Origin: CAKZLS01 sp963786305
GTDB lineage: Bacteria; Pseudomonadota; Alphaproteobacteria; Rhodospirillales; Defluviicoccaceae
Direction: 5' to 3'
Length of the DNA stretch: 64,000 nucleotides
Assembly (NCBI GenBank): GCA_963786305.1
Contig: CAWAYL010000013.1
Span: forward strand, 1-64,000
A model generated the notes under the pieces. It did not search any database. It was given only the letters and a program-made list of their open reading frames with translations, and had not been told where the DNA came from. Below, piece after piece: positions 8,852 through 17,817 of the stretch (positions are counted from its first letter, which is position 1; every line of letters starts with the position of its first letter). Made by a program: the position numbers and the translations under genes.

Positions 8852-8995
8852 GGCCGTCCACACAGGACTCATTGTGATCGTGTTCCACGCTTCCTCGGCA
8901 GGAGGGACCGTGCTGGCGATGGGGATCCATCGTCAAGCCGTTTCCCCACCTTTGGAACCTGGGCCCCGAGGAAGCGCGAAACACGACCCTCCGGG

Positions 8996-9090
8996 CGGCC
9001 TTTCGAGGTTTCCGGCAAGGAGCGTGGTGCGCGGTGATGCGGGAGCATCATGAGCGCCGCGCGACGCCGTCCGGAAACCTCGAAAGGCCG
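8996..9090. repeat. 20-bp perfect inverted repeat, long hairpin
   Basis: Positions 8996-9015 and 9071-9090 are perfect reverse complements (cggcctttcgaggtttccgg and its complement), separated by 55 bp. The spacer is itself partly self-complementary around gatgc-ggga-gcatc at its centre. It lies just downstream of lptE (minus strand) and next to the IS. No T-tract is present, so it is not a standard terminator; it resembles a MITE or an extended palindromic repeat. Confidence 0.65.
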
Positions 9091-9122
9091 TCACAATGGG
9101 TTCCTATCAACGAGAATTGGTA

Positions 9123-9620
9123 TTACCCCGAAAAATACGCGGCCAGGCGCGAGCGGATGTCGGTGGCGATCAGGCGGGTGGCACGCGACAAGGTATCTTT
9201 CTCGGCCGTCAGATTGGAAAATTCCAACTCCGTGAGATTGTAGCTGCTGAACGCGCGTGCCGTGCCATCGGTCACCAATTCGCCCGTGGCGGCGCTGACC
9301 AGAGCGTACTTGGCATTTACGCTCACATTTGTCCGCGTGGCCAATCCCGTCGATTTGACCGCGATTTCCCTTTTTTGTTCGCGCAGGCTCACCTTCAGAA
9401 TGTACCGCGGCGTGGCGGGCTGCCCCCGTGGCGTCAGCAGGTCGAAGAGGTGATTGCGGAGTTGCTGTCCGGTTCGATCAGCGATGACATCGACCTTGAT
9501 CGCCGAAAGTTCATCGGGAACGTCGGTATCGCCCGGATCGGTTGCATACATCGGCCGGAAACCGCAGCCGGCCATGACCGCCAGCAACGCGAACAGGATA
9601 AGTGCCTTAGACAACCACAT
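9123..9620 (-). CDS. lptE: LPS assembly lipoprotein LptE
   Basis: 165 residues. The start at 9620 (MWLSKALILFALLAVMAGC) gives a lipoprotein signal with a lipobox Cys (AGCGF). The body has GFRPMYA and repeated beta strands, as in LptE, which plugs the LptD barrel and delivers LPS to the outer leaflet of the outer membrane. The start overlaps the leuS stop (9607) by 14 bp. Translational coupling leuS-lptE is common in alphaproteobacteria, and holA usually follows. Here the downstream side instead meets a long hairpin and the IS element. Confidence 0.88.
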   Translation of the reverse strand: MWLSKALILFALLAVMAGCGFRPMYATDPGDTDVPDELSAIKVDVIADRTGQQLRNHLFDLLTPRGQPATPRYILKVSLREQKREIAVKSTGLATRTNVSVNAKYALVSAATGELVTDGTARAFSSYNLTELEFSNLTAEKDTLSRATRLIATDIRSRLAAYFSG

Positions 9621-12183
9621 TGACAATACGATTCGGCACGACAATGACTTTCCGCGGTGATTTCCCGCCGATGGCTTTCATCACATTGGGTAGGGCCAAT
9701 GCCGCCGCTTGCGCCTCGGCTTTATCGCAATCCTTGGCCAACTCCACGGTGGCGCGAAGCTTGCCATTGACCTGCACGCCGACGGTTACGGTATCATCCA
9801 CGAGCATGGCCGCATCCGGTTCGGGCCACGGCGTATCGGCGAGCAGCGTCTCATGACCCAATTGGGTCCACAATTCCTCGGCGAGGTGCGGCATCATCGG
9901 TCCGATCAGTTTGACGATGGTTTCCAGACCCTGGCGGCGCACCCAGATCGTATGGTCATCGGTTCCGGGAACATCCGCCAGTGTGTTGGTGAACTCCCGG
10001 ATGCGGGCAACGGCGCGATTGAAACCGAACTTCTCAAGGTCGTCGCTCACCCGTTCGATGGTCCTGTGCATCTCGCGATATGCGGCCGCCGCACGGCTCT
10101 GCGCAGCGCCGCCATTGAGCGCGGCCGGCACCGGCGTATCCTTTTCCGCCAGCGCGTCCGGCGGATCGACCACCATGCGCCATAGTCTGTTGATGAACCG
10201 CCACGCACCCTCGATGCCCGCTTCGGTCCATTCGAGGTCACGGTCCGGCGGGCTATCCGATAGCATGAACAAGCGCGCCGTATCGGCGCCATAGGTCGCG
10301 ATGATGGCCTCGGGATCGACGACGTTCTTGCGCGACTTGCTCATCTTCTCGGACCGGCCGACCGTGACAGGCGCGCCCGTATCGGCGTGAACCGCGCCTT
10401 CGGATGTCCGTGCCACCTGCTCCGGCGTGAGCCAGGCGCCGTCGCCGGCGCGATAGGTTTCGTGGCAGACCATTCCTTGCGTCATCAACCCGGCGAACGG
10501 CTCGTCCATGCCGAGGTAGCCGCAGCGCTTGAGGGCGCGGGTGAAAAAACGGGAATAGAGGAGGTGCAGCACGGCGTGCTCGATGCCGCCGATGTATTGA
10601 TCCACGGGCAACCAGTAATCCACGGCCGAACGGGTGAAGGCCGCGTCCGGGCGCGGGGCGCAAAAGCGCGCGAAATACCATGACGATTCGAAAAACGTGT
10701 CGAATGTATCGGTTTCCCGCTCCGCCGGCCGCGAACATTTCGGACAGTCGACATGTTTCCATGTGGGATGGTGATCCAGCGGATTGCCCGGCCTGCCGAA
10801 CGCGACATCCTCCGGCAGGACCACGGGGAGATCGGCCGCGGGAACCGGCACGGCGCCGCAATGGCCGCAGTGGATGATCGGTATCGGGCATCCCCAGTAG
10901 CGTTGGCGGGAGACGCCCCAATCGCGCAAGCGGAAATTGACCTCGGGCCCACCGGCGCCGGCGTCTTCCAGACGCCGCGCGATCTCCTTCTTGGCATCGT
11001 CGATGCTCATTCCGTCGAGAAAGCTGGAATTGATCAATCGCCCGGACCCGGTATATGCCTCGTCGCCGACGGCGAACGCCGAAGCGTCCACATCCGACGG
11101 CGCCACCACCGGAACGACCGGAAGTTCGTACTTGCGAGCGAAATCAAGATCTCGCTGGTCATGGGCGGGGCAGCCGAAGATGGCGCCGGTTCCATATTCC
11201 ATCAGCACGAAATTGGCCACGTACACGGCAAGGTCCCGACCGGCCGAAAACGGATGGATGGCGCGAACGCCCGTGTCGTAGCCTTCTTTCTCCGCGGTCT
11301 CGATGGCGGCCTCGCTGGTGCCGAGGCGGCCGCACGCCGCAATGAATTCGGCAAGACGTGCATCGGTTTCGGCCAGCGAGAGCGCCAGCGGATGATTGGC
11401 CGCGATGGCGCAGAAGGACGCGCCGAATATGGTGTCGGGACGGGTCGTGAACACCTCCAGCCGGTCCGCGCGATCCTTCAGCGCGAAGATCATCCGCGCG
11501 CCGTCCGACCGGCCGATCCACTTCTCCTGCATCAGGCGAACGCGGTCGGGCCATCGCTCAAGCGTCGACAATGCCTCCAGCAGTTCCTCGGCGAACTCGG
11601 TGATGCCCAAAAACCACTGTGACAGCTTGCGCCGCTCCACCGGAGCGCCCGACCGCCACCCCTTGCCGTCGATGACCTGCTCGTTGGCGAGCACCGTGTT
11701 TTCCACCGGATCCCAGTTGACCCACGCTTCGCGCCGGTAGACCAAACCGTTCTCGAGGAAATCGAGAAACATCTTTTGCTCATGCCGATAATAGTCCGGC
11801 TCGCAGGTGGCGATCTCGCGGGACCAGTCGTAGGAGAGACCCATCGCTTTCAACTGTTCGCGCATGGCCCGGATGTTTTCACGCGTCCAGTCCGCCGGCG
11901 CCACGTTGTTGGCGATCGCGGCGTTCTCGGCCGGCAGGCCGAACGCATCCCAGCCCATGGGATGGAGCACGTTGTACCCCTGAGCGCGGCGAAACCGGGC
12001 CACCACGTCACCGAGGGTGTAGTTGCGCACATGGCCCATGTGGATACGCCCCGACGGATACGGGAACATTTCAAGAACATAATACTTCTTGCGCGCTGTA
12101 TCCTCGGTGACGGCGAAGCAGCCACGCTGCTCCCACACGGATTGCCATTTGGTTTCGGTCTCTTTGAAATTGTATCGTGACAT
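9607..12183 (-). CDS. leuS: Leucine--tRNA ligase
   Basis: 858 residues from ATG 12183 (MSRYNFKETETKWQ), the normal length. Class I synthetase charging tRNA-Leu. It has the HIGH-type signature (YPSGRIHMGHVRNY), an inserted CP1 editing domain (FTTRPDTIFGASF), the zinc/LSD region, and the KMSKS loop (GRSEKMSKSRKNVVDP). The anticodon-binding and C-terminal domains complete it, ending PRKVIVVPNRIVNVVV. The gene is intact, which contrasts with the frameshifted genes elsewhere. It is followed by lptE and preceded by a DUF3576 lipoprotein gene on the same strand. Confidence 0.98.
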   Translation of the reverse strand: MSRYNFKETETKWQSVWEQRGCFAVTEDTARKKYYVLEMFPYPSGRIHMGHVRNYTLGDVVARFRRAQGYNVLHPMGWDAFGLPAENAAIANNVAPADWTRENIRAMREQLKAMGLSYDWSREIATCEPDYYRHEQKMFLDFLENGLVYRREAWVNWDPVENTVLANEQVIDGKGWRSGAPVERRKLSQWFLGITEFAEELLEALSTLERWPDRVRLMQEKWIGRSDGARMIFALKDRADRLEVFTTRPDTIFGASFCAIAANHPLALSLAETDARLAEFIAACGRLGTSEAAIETAEKEGYDTGVRAIHPFSAGRDLAVYVANFVLMEYGTGAIFGCPAHDQRDLDFARKYELPVVPVVAPSDVDASAFAVGDEAYTGSGRLINSSFLDGMSIDDAKKEIARRLEDAGAGGPEVNFRLRDWGVSRQRYWGCPIPIIHCGHCGAVPVPAADLPVVLPEDVAFGRPGNPLDHHPTWKHVDCPKCSRPAERETDTFDTFFESSWYFARFCAPRPDAAFTRSAVDYWLPVDQYIGGIEHAVLHLLYSRFFTRALKRCGYLGMDEPFAGLMTQGMVCHETYRAGDGAWLTPEQVARTSEGAVHADTGAPVTVGRSEKMSKSRKNVVDPEAIIATYGADTARLFMLSDSPPDRDLEWTEAGIEGAWRFINRLWRMVVDPPDALAEKDTPVPAALNGGAAQSRAAAAYREMHRTIERVSDDLEKFGFNRAVARIREFTNTLADVPGTDDHTIWVRRQGLETIVKLIGPMMPHLAEELWTQLGHETLLADTPWPEPDAAMLVDDTVTVGVQVNGKLRATVELAKDCDKAEAQAAALALPNVMKAIGGKSPRKVIVVPNRIVNVVV

Positions 12184-12254
12184 GAACTCGATCGCTTTCG
12201 AGGACCCGGTGGCCGCTACTGATGCTTGGGGAGTATGAGACGGCCGAAACCGGG

Positions 12255-12851
12255 CTATTGCTGCATCACATCGAACCGGAGCTGGCGGGCCCGCGTCAAG
12301 ATGGCGTCTTCGACCTTGACGCCGGCGTTTTGCTCGATGGGCGCGTCCTGCCACATCCCATAGGGATCTTGCACCTGGCGGAAGACCGAAACCCGGACAC
12401 CGTCCGCGCGCAGCGAGCGTCCGAGAATATAGACATTCATCTTGAACCTCTCGCGCGGGGTTTCCGCGAGCGCGTGCCAATCGGTAATGATCACGCCGCC
12501 GAACGGGTCGGCTGAACTGACCGGCATGAACGAGACGGTGTCCAGAGACGCGCGCCACAGAAAGCTGTTGACGCCGATACCGCCGCCGCCACCGCCGCCG
12601 TCGCCATCGGGCGTTGCGGGATCGCTGTCGTAGAGCAGCCCCTGGTCGCCAAAAACGGATCCCCGTTTTTCGACATTTCCATACGGCGTGGAATCCCCCT
12701 GTCGACGGTCCGGGAACTCTCCCTCTGTCTTGACGCCGGAACAGGCCGCGAGGACCCCCGTCAAGACCGCGGCCAAGATCGCGGCCAACACCGCGCGGGT
12801 CCCGCAAAAAGCGCTCGGCGACGACGCCCCAATTCGAATCCTGTGATACAT
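12255..12851 (-). CDS. DUF3576 lipoprotein
   Basis: 198 residues from ATG 12851. The N-terminus carries a signal with a lipobox (LTGVLAACSG), so it is probably an outer-membrane lipoprotein. A Gly-run linker (DGGGGGGG) precedes the conserved DUF3576 core: LWRASLDTVSFMPVSSADPF, TDWHALAETPRERFKMNVY and RADGVRVSVFRQ. The biochemical role is unknown. Members sit beside leuS and lptE in many alphaproteobacteria, which suggests an envelope role; that is inference. A 71-bp gap separates it from leuS, so co-transcription is likely. Confidence 0.85.
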   Translation of the reverse strand: MYHRIRIGASSPSAFCGTRAVLAAILAAVLTGVLAACSGVKTEGEFPDRRQGDSTPYGNVEKRGSVFGDQGLLYDSDPATPDGDGGGGGGGIGVNSFLWRASLDTVSFMPVSSADPFGGVIITDWHALAETPRERFKMNVYILGRSLRADGVRVSVFRQVQDPYGMWQDAPIEQNAGVKVEDAILTRARQLRFDVMQQ

Positions 12852-13115
12852 GCAACACCTTTCCGAGGTATCTGCATTGCTGGTAATCCCCGTGGACGGC
12901 CGTGTCAACAACCGCCAACCGACCTGTCAACCCAATAATTGTTGCAACCACGCCACAGTGCGGAGAAATGTACACAACTTCCATCGGTGCGGCTTGATCA
13001 CCGCAAATGATCGTGCATTGATACGGGACATTCCAGGTGGCGGGTGTCTCCGCAGGGGGGCTCCGCTGGAAATGACGAGTTCAGAAGAACTCCTTATTCA
13101 CAGTGTGAGGAAAAC

Positions 13116-14309
13116 ATGAAAAAGTATCTCTTAGGGACCACCGCCTTGGCGACGGCCGGTTTGATCGCGGGAATGGCCGGTGACGCCGCCGCCGATTCAC
13201 GGATCAAGGTCGGTGTAAACGGTTTCCACCAGCAGTGGGGCGTGTACGCGGACCAGGACATCGACACGAGAAACGACGATGGCACGTCCACCAAGATCAA
13301 GACCCTGCCCGTCGATCAGAAGCACAACAGTGAAGTCTGCTTCACCGGCGAATTGACCCTGGACAACGGCATCACCTTCGGCCTCAACGTTCAGTTGGAA
13401 GCCAACACCGAGGCAGACCAGATCGACGAGTTGTATCTGTATGTCGAGAGCGACAGCATGGGCCGTCTGATCGTCGGCGACGAAAACAACGCGGGCTACC
13501 TTTTGCACGTGACCGCTCCGGACGGCGGCGTCAGCATCGACTCCGGCGACATGATCAGCGATCTGTTCTGGGCCGACACCTACGGCGGTAGCAGCTTCAA
13601 CACCTCACTCGCCACCACCAACCTGCGGTTCAACGATAACGACTCCGGCAAGTTCACCTATATTTCGCCGCGTTTTGCCGGCTTCCAGCTCGGCGCGTCG
13701 TTCATTCCGCAGTTCGAGCCCGGCGGCGGCGACGACAACGACCCGGTTTACAAGTCCCGCGGCACCAACGTCGACAACAAGGAAACCCAGAACAACGGTT
13801 ATGCGGTCGGCGCCAACTTCAAGGAAGACTTCGGCGGTTTCGGCGTGCAGGCGTCGTTGGGTTATGTCGGCGCCAACACGTCCGACAACCCGTTGTCTGC
13901 GGCCAATGCCGGCGCGCAATTCAGCTTCGCCGGCTTCACGGTCGGTGGCGCTTACGTCAAGGCATTCGGCGGTTCCCGGACCCTGGACGACAATGGCCAG
14001 GAAATCACCGAGTTCGACGGCGACGGCTGGACGGCCGGTGGCGCCTATGAGATTGGCCCGTATAAAATCGGCATTACCTACCAGCGCGGTGTCAACAAGG
14101 GCTTTGCGGACGCCGACGGTGGCGACGTTCGCCTCGACCAGGCCAACATCAGCGGCACCTATCAGTTCGGCCCGGGCATCCGTCTTGTCGGCGGCTTCTT
14201 TGCCTACGACGCGGACGCGCAGAATCCAGGCTGCGTCACCACCAACTGCGGCCAGGGCTACAACAACGATGGCTGGGGCTTCGCTTCCGGCATCAAGCTC
14301 GGCTTCTAG
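13116..14309 (+). CDS. Outer-membrane porin
   Basis: 397 residues starting at ATG 13116 with gtgagg upstream. A signal peptide (KKYLLGTTALATAGLIAG, cleaved about AAADS) is followed by amphipathic beta strands and acidic loops, and the protein ends in Phe (IKLGF), the usual BAM recognition residue. The pattern fits the alphaproteobacterial Gram-negative porin family: ELTLDNGITFGLNVQLEA early, FTYISPRFAGFQLGASF mid. Asp/Asn-rich loops suggest a cation-selective general pore; this is inferred from composition. A strong terminator follows. Confidence 0.92.
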   Translation: MKKYLLGTTALATAGLIAGMAGDAAADSRIKVGVNGFHQQWGVYADQDIDTRNDDGTSTKIKTLPVDQKHNSEVCFTGELTLDNGITFGLNVQLEANTEADQIDELYLYVESDSMGRLIVGDENNAGYLLHVTAPDGGVSIDSGDMISDLFWADTYGGSSFNTSLATTNLRFNDNDSGKFTYISPRFAGFQLGASFIPQFEPGGGDDNDPVYKSRGTNVDNKETQNNGYAVGANFKEDFGGFGVQASLGYVGANTSDNPLSAANAGAQFSFAGFTVGGAYVKAFGGSRTLDDNGQEITEFDGDGWTAGGAYEIGPYKIGITYQRGVNKGFADADGGDVRLDQANISGTYQFGPGIRLVGGFFAYDADAQNPGCVTTNCGQGYNNDGWGFASGIKLGF

Positions 14310-14331
14310 CTTTCGCTACTCGCGTGTCGGA

Positions 14332-14360
14332 GAGGGCGGCTTTTGCCGCCCTCTTTTTTT
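14332..14360 (+). terminator. Rho-independent terminator of the porin gene
   Basis: The 9-bp perfect stem gagggcggc / gccgccctc with a TTTT loop is followed by seven T. It begins 22 bp after the porin stop. Confidence 0.9.
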
Positions 14361-14397
14361 CGGCGAGAGCACGACGGTGCTCTAAGAAATTGATTTT

Positions 14398-14434
14398 TAG
14401 AGCAAGTCAATCCACTTGAACGGATAGTGCTCTA
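14398..14434. repeat. Palindromic intergenic repeat (tagagca...tgctcta)
   Basis: tagagca (14398-14404) and tgctcta (14428-14434) are inverted, with a nested caagt/acttg pair inside. A related gagcac-gacg-gtgctc palindrome lies just before (14367-14382). The layout resembles short palindromic repeats common in alphaproteobacterial intergenic DNA. Confidence 0.5.
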
Positions 14435-14472
14435 GGTCTCGACGCGCTGTTGTCCCGGGAGAGAAATCGGCC

Positions 14473-15333
14473 ATGACACAGATTTTGTGGCTCGCCTCCT
14501 ATCCGAAATCGGGAAACACATGGCTGAGGGCTTTTCTTGCCAATTACCTTTTGAATACGGACGTTCCGCAAAACATCAATGCACTGTCCGAGTTTGCCTA
14601 TGGCGACATGCGGGCGGACTACTACGAACAGGTTTCCGGCAAGTCCCAAGCCGACCTCACGTGGCCGGAGATCAATCGCCTCCGCCCGCGTGTCCACCGG
14701 TTTCTCGCCGAGGCTCATCCGGGCACGGTTCTCGTCAAGACACACAACGTCCTGTCCGCCATCGACGACATTCCCACCATCACGCCCGACGTGACCTTCG
14801 GCGCCATCTATGTCGTGCGCAATCCCCTCGACGTGGCGGTATCGTTCAGCCACCACTACGGCCTGACCCTGGAGCAGGGAGCCAAGGCCATTTGTTACAA
14901 GCCGCTGGAAATTCAGGCCAAGGACGGTCACATCCTCCAGGTGGTGTCGGACTGGAGCAGCAACATCCGGACATGGTTGAATGCACCCGGTTTGTACCTC
15001 AAGGTTCTCAAATACGAAGAGATGACGAAATCGCCCACCAAGGCCTTTTCGAGCGTCCTCGACTTCCTCAAGATCCCGAAAGAAAAAGAGCGGTTGAAGC
15101 GGGCCATCCGGTACAGTTCGTTCAAGGTTCTGGCCGGTCAGGAGCGGCAAACGGGGTTCATCGAGCGTTCGCGGAACGCCGAGCGTTTTTTCCGCAAGGG
15201 CGTCGTCGGAACATGGCGCCACGAGTTGGTTCCCGATCAGGTGGAAATCATCGTCGATTGCCACAAGGACATGATGCGCGAACTGGGCTACCTTTCGGCG
15301 GATGGAAAGCCCATCGCCCTACCCCGGGGATGA
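14473..15333 (+). CDS. Sulfotransferase domain protein
   Basis: 286 residues. The N-terminal 5'-phosphosulfate loop is ASYPKSGNTWLRAF (residues 8-21). The 3'-phosphate-binding segment is YVVRNPLDVAVSFSHHYG. The C-terminal RKGVVGTWRHEL matches the RxGxxGxW region of PAPS-dependent sulfotransferases. The enzyme would move sulfate from PAPS to a hydroxyl of a sugar, lipid or small molecule; the acceptor is unknown. It starts a run of same-strand genes with a dioxygenase and two TPR proteins, the last of which has its own sulfotransferase domain. Confidence 0.9.
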   Translation: MTQILWLASYPKSGNTWLRAFLANYLLNTDVPQNINALSEFAYGDMRADYYEQVSGKSQADLTWPEINRLRPRVHRFLAEAHPGTVLVKTHNVLSAIDDIPTITPDVTFGAIYVVRNPLDVAVSFSHHYGLTLEQGAKAICYKPLEIQAKDGHILQVVSDWSSNIRTWLNAPGLYLKVLKYEEMTKSPTKAFSSVLDFLKIPKEKERLKRAIRYSSFKVLAGQERQTGFIERSRNAERFFRKGVVGTWRHELVPDQVEIIVDCHKDMMRELGYLSADGKPIALPRG

Positions 15334-15473
15334 TCGCGATGCGCTGGATGGCCTTGATGAGCGCCACGCGGCGGCGACGGCCTCTCGCCGATGGGAACCC
15401 TACCCGCCATTGAAGGCAAGGATGGATCGCGATACAGTTCGGTGCTCGGACAAACGAGGTCGAGGGAACCGCC

Positions 15474-16148
15474 ATGCTGCTTTGGCTGCCGGGCGTGCTC
15501 AGCGCGGACGAGGTCAAATTGTTTCGCGGCATCGCCGCGAATGGCCTGTTCAAGGATGGCGCCCTGAGCGCGCCGGGGCTGGCCGCGTCCAATATCAAGC
15601 GTAACGAGCAATTGGCTCACGAAACCGAGGGCTATGCGCGGTTTTCTCGCTGTTTCGATGCGGCCCTGGAGCGAAACGAGACCTTTCGCACCGCCGCCGT
15701 CCCCAAGGTGCTTTATCCGCCCATCCTTTCGCGGTATCGCCCCGGCATGGTCTATGGTACCCACATCGACAACCCGATCCGGCGCAAACCGGTGCCCATG
15801 CGCCTCGATTTGTCGATCACCGTCTTTCTCAACAACCCGGACAGCTACAGCGGCGGAGAACTCTTCGTCGAAACGCCCTACGGCGAAAAGCAGGTAAAAC
15901 TGCCGGCCGGAGACGGCATCCTCTATCCGACGACCATGCTGCACCGGGTGGCCGAAGTGAAATCCGGCGAACGCCTGGCCGCGGTGACGTGGATACAAAG
16001 CATGATACAGGACCAGTTCAAGCGCTCGATGGTCTACGATCTAGCCCTGGTCACCCAGTGGGCGATGGAGACGGCTCCCGAAAGCCCGCAATATCACAAG
16101 CTGAACAACACGCGGGCGAACCTCGTTCGAATGTGGGCAACGGACTAG
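15474..16148 (+). CDS. PKHD-type Fe(II)/2-oxoglutarate dioxygenase (PiuC/YbiX-like)
   Basis: 224 residues. The iron ligands are His97-x-Asp99 (GTHIDNP) and His157 (MLHRV). Arg167 (GERLAAVTW) would bind 2-oxoglutarate. The N-terminus LWLPGVLSADEVKLFR and the tail PQYHKLNNTRANLVRMWATD are typical of the PKHD hydroxylase family. These proteins are linked to iron-uptake loci in some Gram-negatives, but the substrate is generally unknown. Neighbours here are a sulfotransferase and TPR proteins rather than a TonB receptor. The TPR gene starts 8 bp later, so they probably share a transcript. Confidence 0.9.
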   Translation: MLLWLPGVLSADEVKLFRGIAANGLFKDGALSAPGLAASNIKRNEQLAHETEGYARFSRCFDAALERNETFRTAAVPKVLYPPILSRYRPGMVYGTHIDNPIRRKPVPMRLDLSITVFLNNPDSYSGGELFVETPYGEKQVKLPAGDGILYPTTMLHRVAEVKSGERLAAVTWIQSMIQDQFKRSMVYDLALVTQWAMETAPESPQYHKLNNTRANLVRMWATD

Positions 16149-16156
16149 CCGGGCAC

Positions 16157-17776
16157 ATGACCGAGCGACGCGACCCAATCCCGCCATTTCAGCGATCGAA
16201 GCCTGGCCATGGGGCGAAACCCTCGCCGCATGATCGGTTGGTCGAAGCCGTGCGTCATCACCAGGCTGGCCGTCTGGACGACGCCGCCCGCCTCTATGAC
16301 GACATCCTCAAATCCAGCCCCCGGCATCCGGACGCCCTGCATCTTTCGGGCCTGATCGCTCATCAGAGAGGCCGGCACGATCGCGCGGAATCGCTGATCG
16401 GCAAGGCCGTCCAGTTCAGTCCCGACAACCCGGCGTACACCAACAATCTCGGCACCGTGCTTCTCGCCCTGCACAGACCGCAAGAAGCGTGCGCCTTGTT
16501 CCGCCGCGCGACCGAGCTGAAGCCGGATTACGCCGAGGCCCACAACAATCTCGGCAACGCCCTTCAAAAACTCGGCCAATGGGAAGACGCCGTCGCCGCC
16601 TATCGACACGTGCTGGCGGCGCGGCCGCGATATGCCGAGGCCCATTGCAATCTCGGCAGCGCGCTCAGGAAGCAGGGACGGCTCGAAGACGCACAGGCTT
16701 CCTACCGGCGGGCGCTCGAGTGCAAGCCCGATTACGCCACGGCATTGAGCAATCTCGCCCTCGTGCTTCACGAGCAGGCACGATATGAAGCGGCCCTGCC
16801 GTATTACGACAAGGCCCTGGCCCTCGATCCCGATCATGCCGAAGCGCATGCCAACCGCGCGGTCCTGCTGTTGCTGCTCGGCCGGTTCGCGGAAGGCTGG
16901 CGGGAATATGAATGGCGATGGAAGGTGGACGGTTTCACCTCGTCTCCACGCGATCTCGGCCGGCCCTTGTGGGACGGATCGGAACTGAACGGAGAGACAA
17001 TCCTGCTCCATGCCGAGCAGGGACTGGGGTCCGCCATTCAGTTCGTGCGCTATGGTTCCATGGTGGCCAAGCGCGGCGGCCGGGTGGTCGTGGAATGCCC
17101 GAGACCGTTGTTCGGCCTGTTCTCCGTGCTGACGCAGGGCGCCCCCGCTCCGGTTTGGCGGCTGGTCGTCAGGGGAGAGCCGTTGCCGGAATTCGATCTA
17201 CAGGCGCCGTTGATGAGCCTGCCGCGAATCCTCGGCACGACGCTGGATACGATCCCCGGCGCGGTGCCCTATCTCGCCGCCGATCCGGCGGCGGCCGCCG
17301 CCTGGCGCGAGCGCATGCAACCCGCCGAACGGCCGTGGGTCGGACTTGTCTGGGCGGGCAATCCCCGGCACATGAACGATCGAAACCGCTCCATGCCAGC
17401 CGGATCCTTCGCGCCCCTTGCGCAACAAGCCGAAGGTTCGTTTTTCAGTCTTCAGGTCGGCGCCGCCGCCCAGGACGGCCGGACGCTTCCAATTCATGAC
17501 CTCGGAGCGGAAATTGGCGATTTCTCCGATACGGCGGCGATCATTGCCAACTTGGATCTGGTTGTCTCCGTGGATACCGCCGTGGCGCACTTGGCCGGCG
17601 CCATGGCGCGGCCCACCTGGATGTTGATCCCCTATGTTCCGGAATGGCGATGGTTGCTGGATCGCGCCGATACGCCGTGGTATCCGACCATGCGGCTGTT
17701 TCGGCAGCGGGCGCCCGGGGACTGGCGTGAGCTCATGGACCGGGTGATCGCGGCGATGGCCGCGCTCCGCCGATGA
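16157..17776 (+). CDS. TPR protein with GT9-like glycosyltransferase tail
   Basis: 539 residues from ATG 16157 (MTERRDPIPP). About seven TPR units run from residue 25 to 265, for example NPAYTNNLGTVLLALHRPQE and YAEAHNNLGNALQKLGQW. A Rossmann-like tail follows with ILLHAEQGLGSAIQFVRYG, WVGLVWAGNPRHMNDRNR and DLVVSVDTAVAHLAGAM. That tail resembles the heptosyltransferase (GT9) C-domain seen in many bacterial TPR-glycosyltransferases. The donor and acceptor are unknown. It is a paralogue of the next gene over the TPR half. The upstream in-frame ATG at 15989 lies inside the dioxygenase gene and is unlikely. Confidence 0.85.
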   Translation: MTERRDPIPPFQRSKPGHGAKPSPHDRLVEAVRHHQAGRLDDAARLYDDILKSSPRHPDALHLSGLIAHQRGRHDRAESLIGKAVQFSPDNPAYTNNLGTVLLALHRPQEACALFRRATELKPDYAEAHNNLGNALQKLGQWEDAVAAYRHVLAARPRYAEAHCNLGSALRKQGRLEDAQASYRRALECKPDYATALSNLALVLHEQARYEAALPYYDKALALDPDHAEAHANRAVLLLLLGRFAEGWREYEWRWKVDGFTSSPRDLGRPLWDGSELNGETILLHAEQGLGSAIQFVRYGSMVAKRGGRVVVECPRPLFGLFSVLTQGAPAPVWRLVVRGEPLPEFDLQAPLMSLPRILGTTLDTIPGAVPYLAADPAAAAAWRERMQPAERPWVGLVWAGNPRHMNDRNRSMPAGSFAPLAQQAEGSFFSLQVGAAAQDGRTLPIHDLGAEIGDFSDTAAIIANLDLVVSVDTAVAHLAGAMARPTWMLIPYVPEWRWLLDRADTPWYPTMRLFRQRAPGDWRELMDRVIAAMAALRR

Positions 17777-17817
17777 CCGGCGCTCGCGGCGTTCGGCAGT
17801 AGAAGGGGTCCCGTCTG

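Larger units (their letters stand above)
7445..8875 (+). mobile_element. IS110-family element with IS1111-type subterminal inverted repeats
   Basis: A perfect 12-bp inverted repeat, gtgtggacggcc at 7457-7468 and ggccgtccacac at 8852-8863, brackets a DEDD transposase gene and a ~290-bp 3' non-coding segment. Outside each repeat a related aatgaNtc block is also inverted. Twelve-bp subterminal repeats are characteristic of the IS1111 subgroup, whose targeting (seek/bridge) RNA is encoded in the 3' non-coding part. Exact element ends cannot be fixed without an empty site; the coordinates are approximate. Confidence 0.75.
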
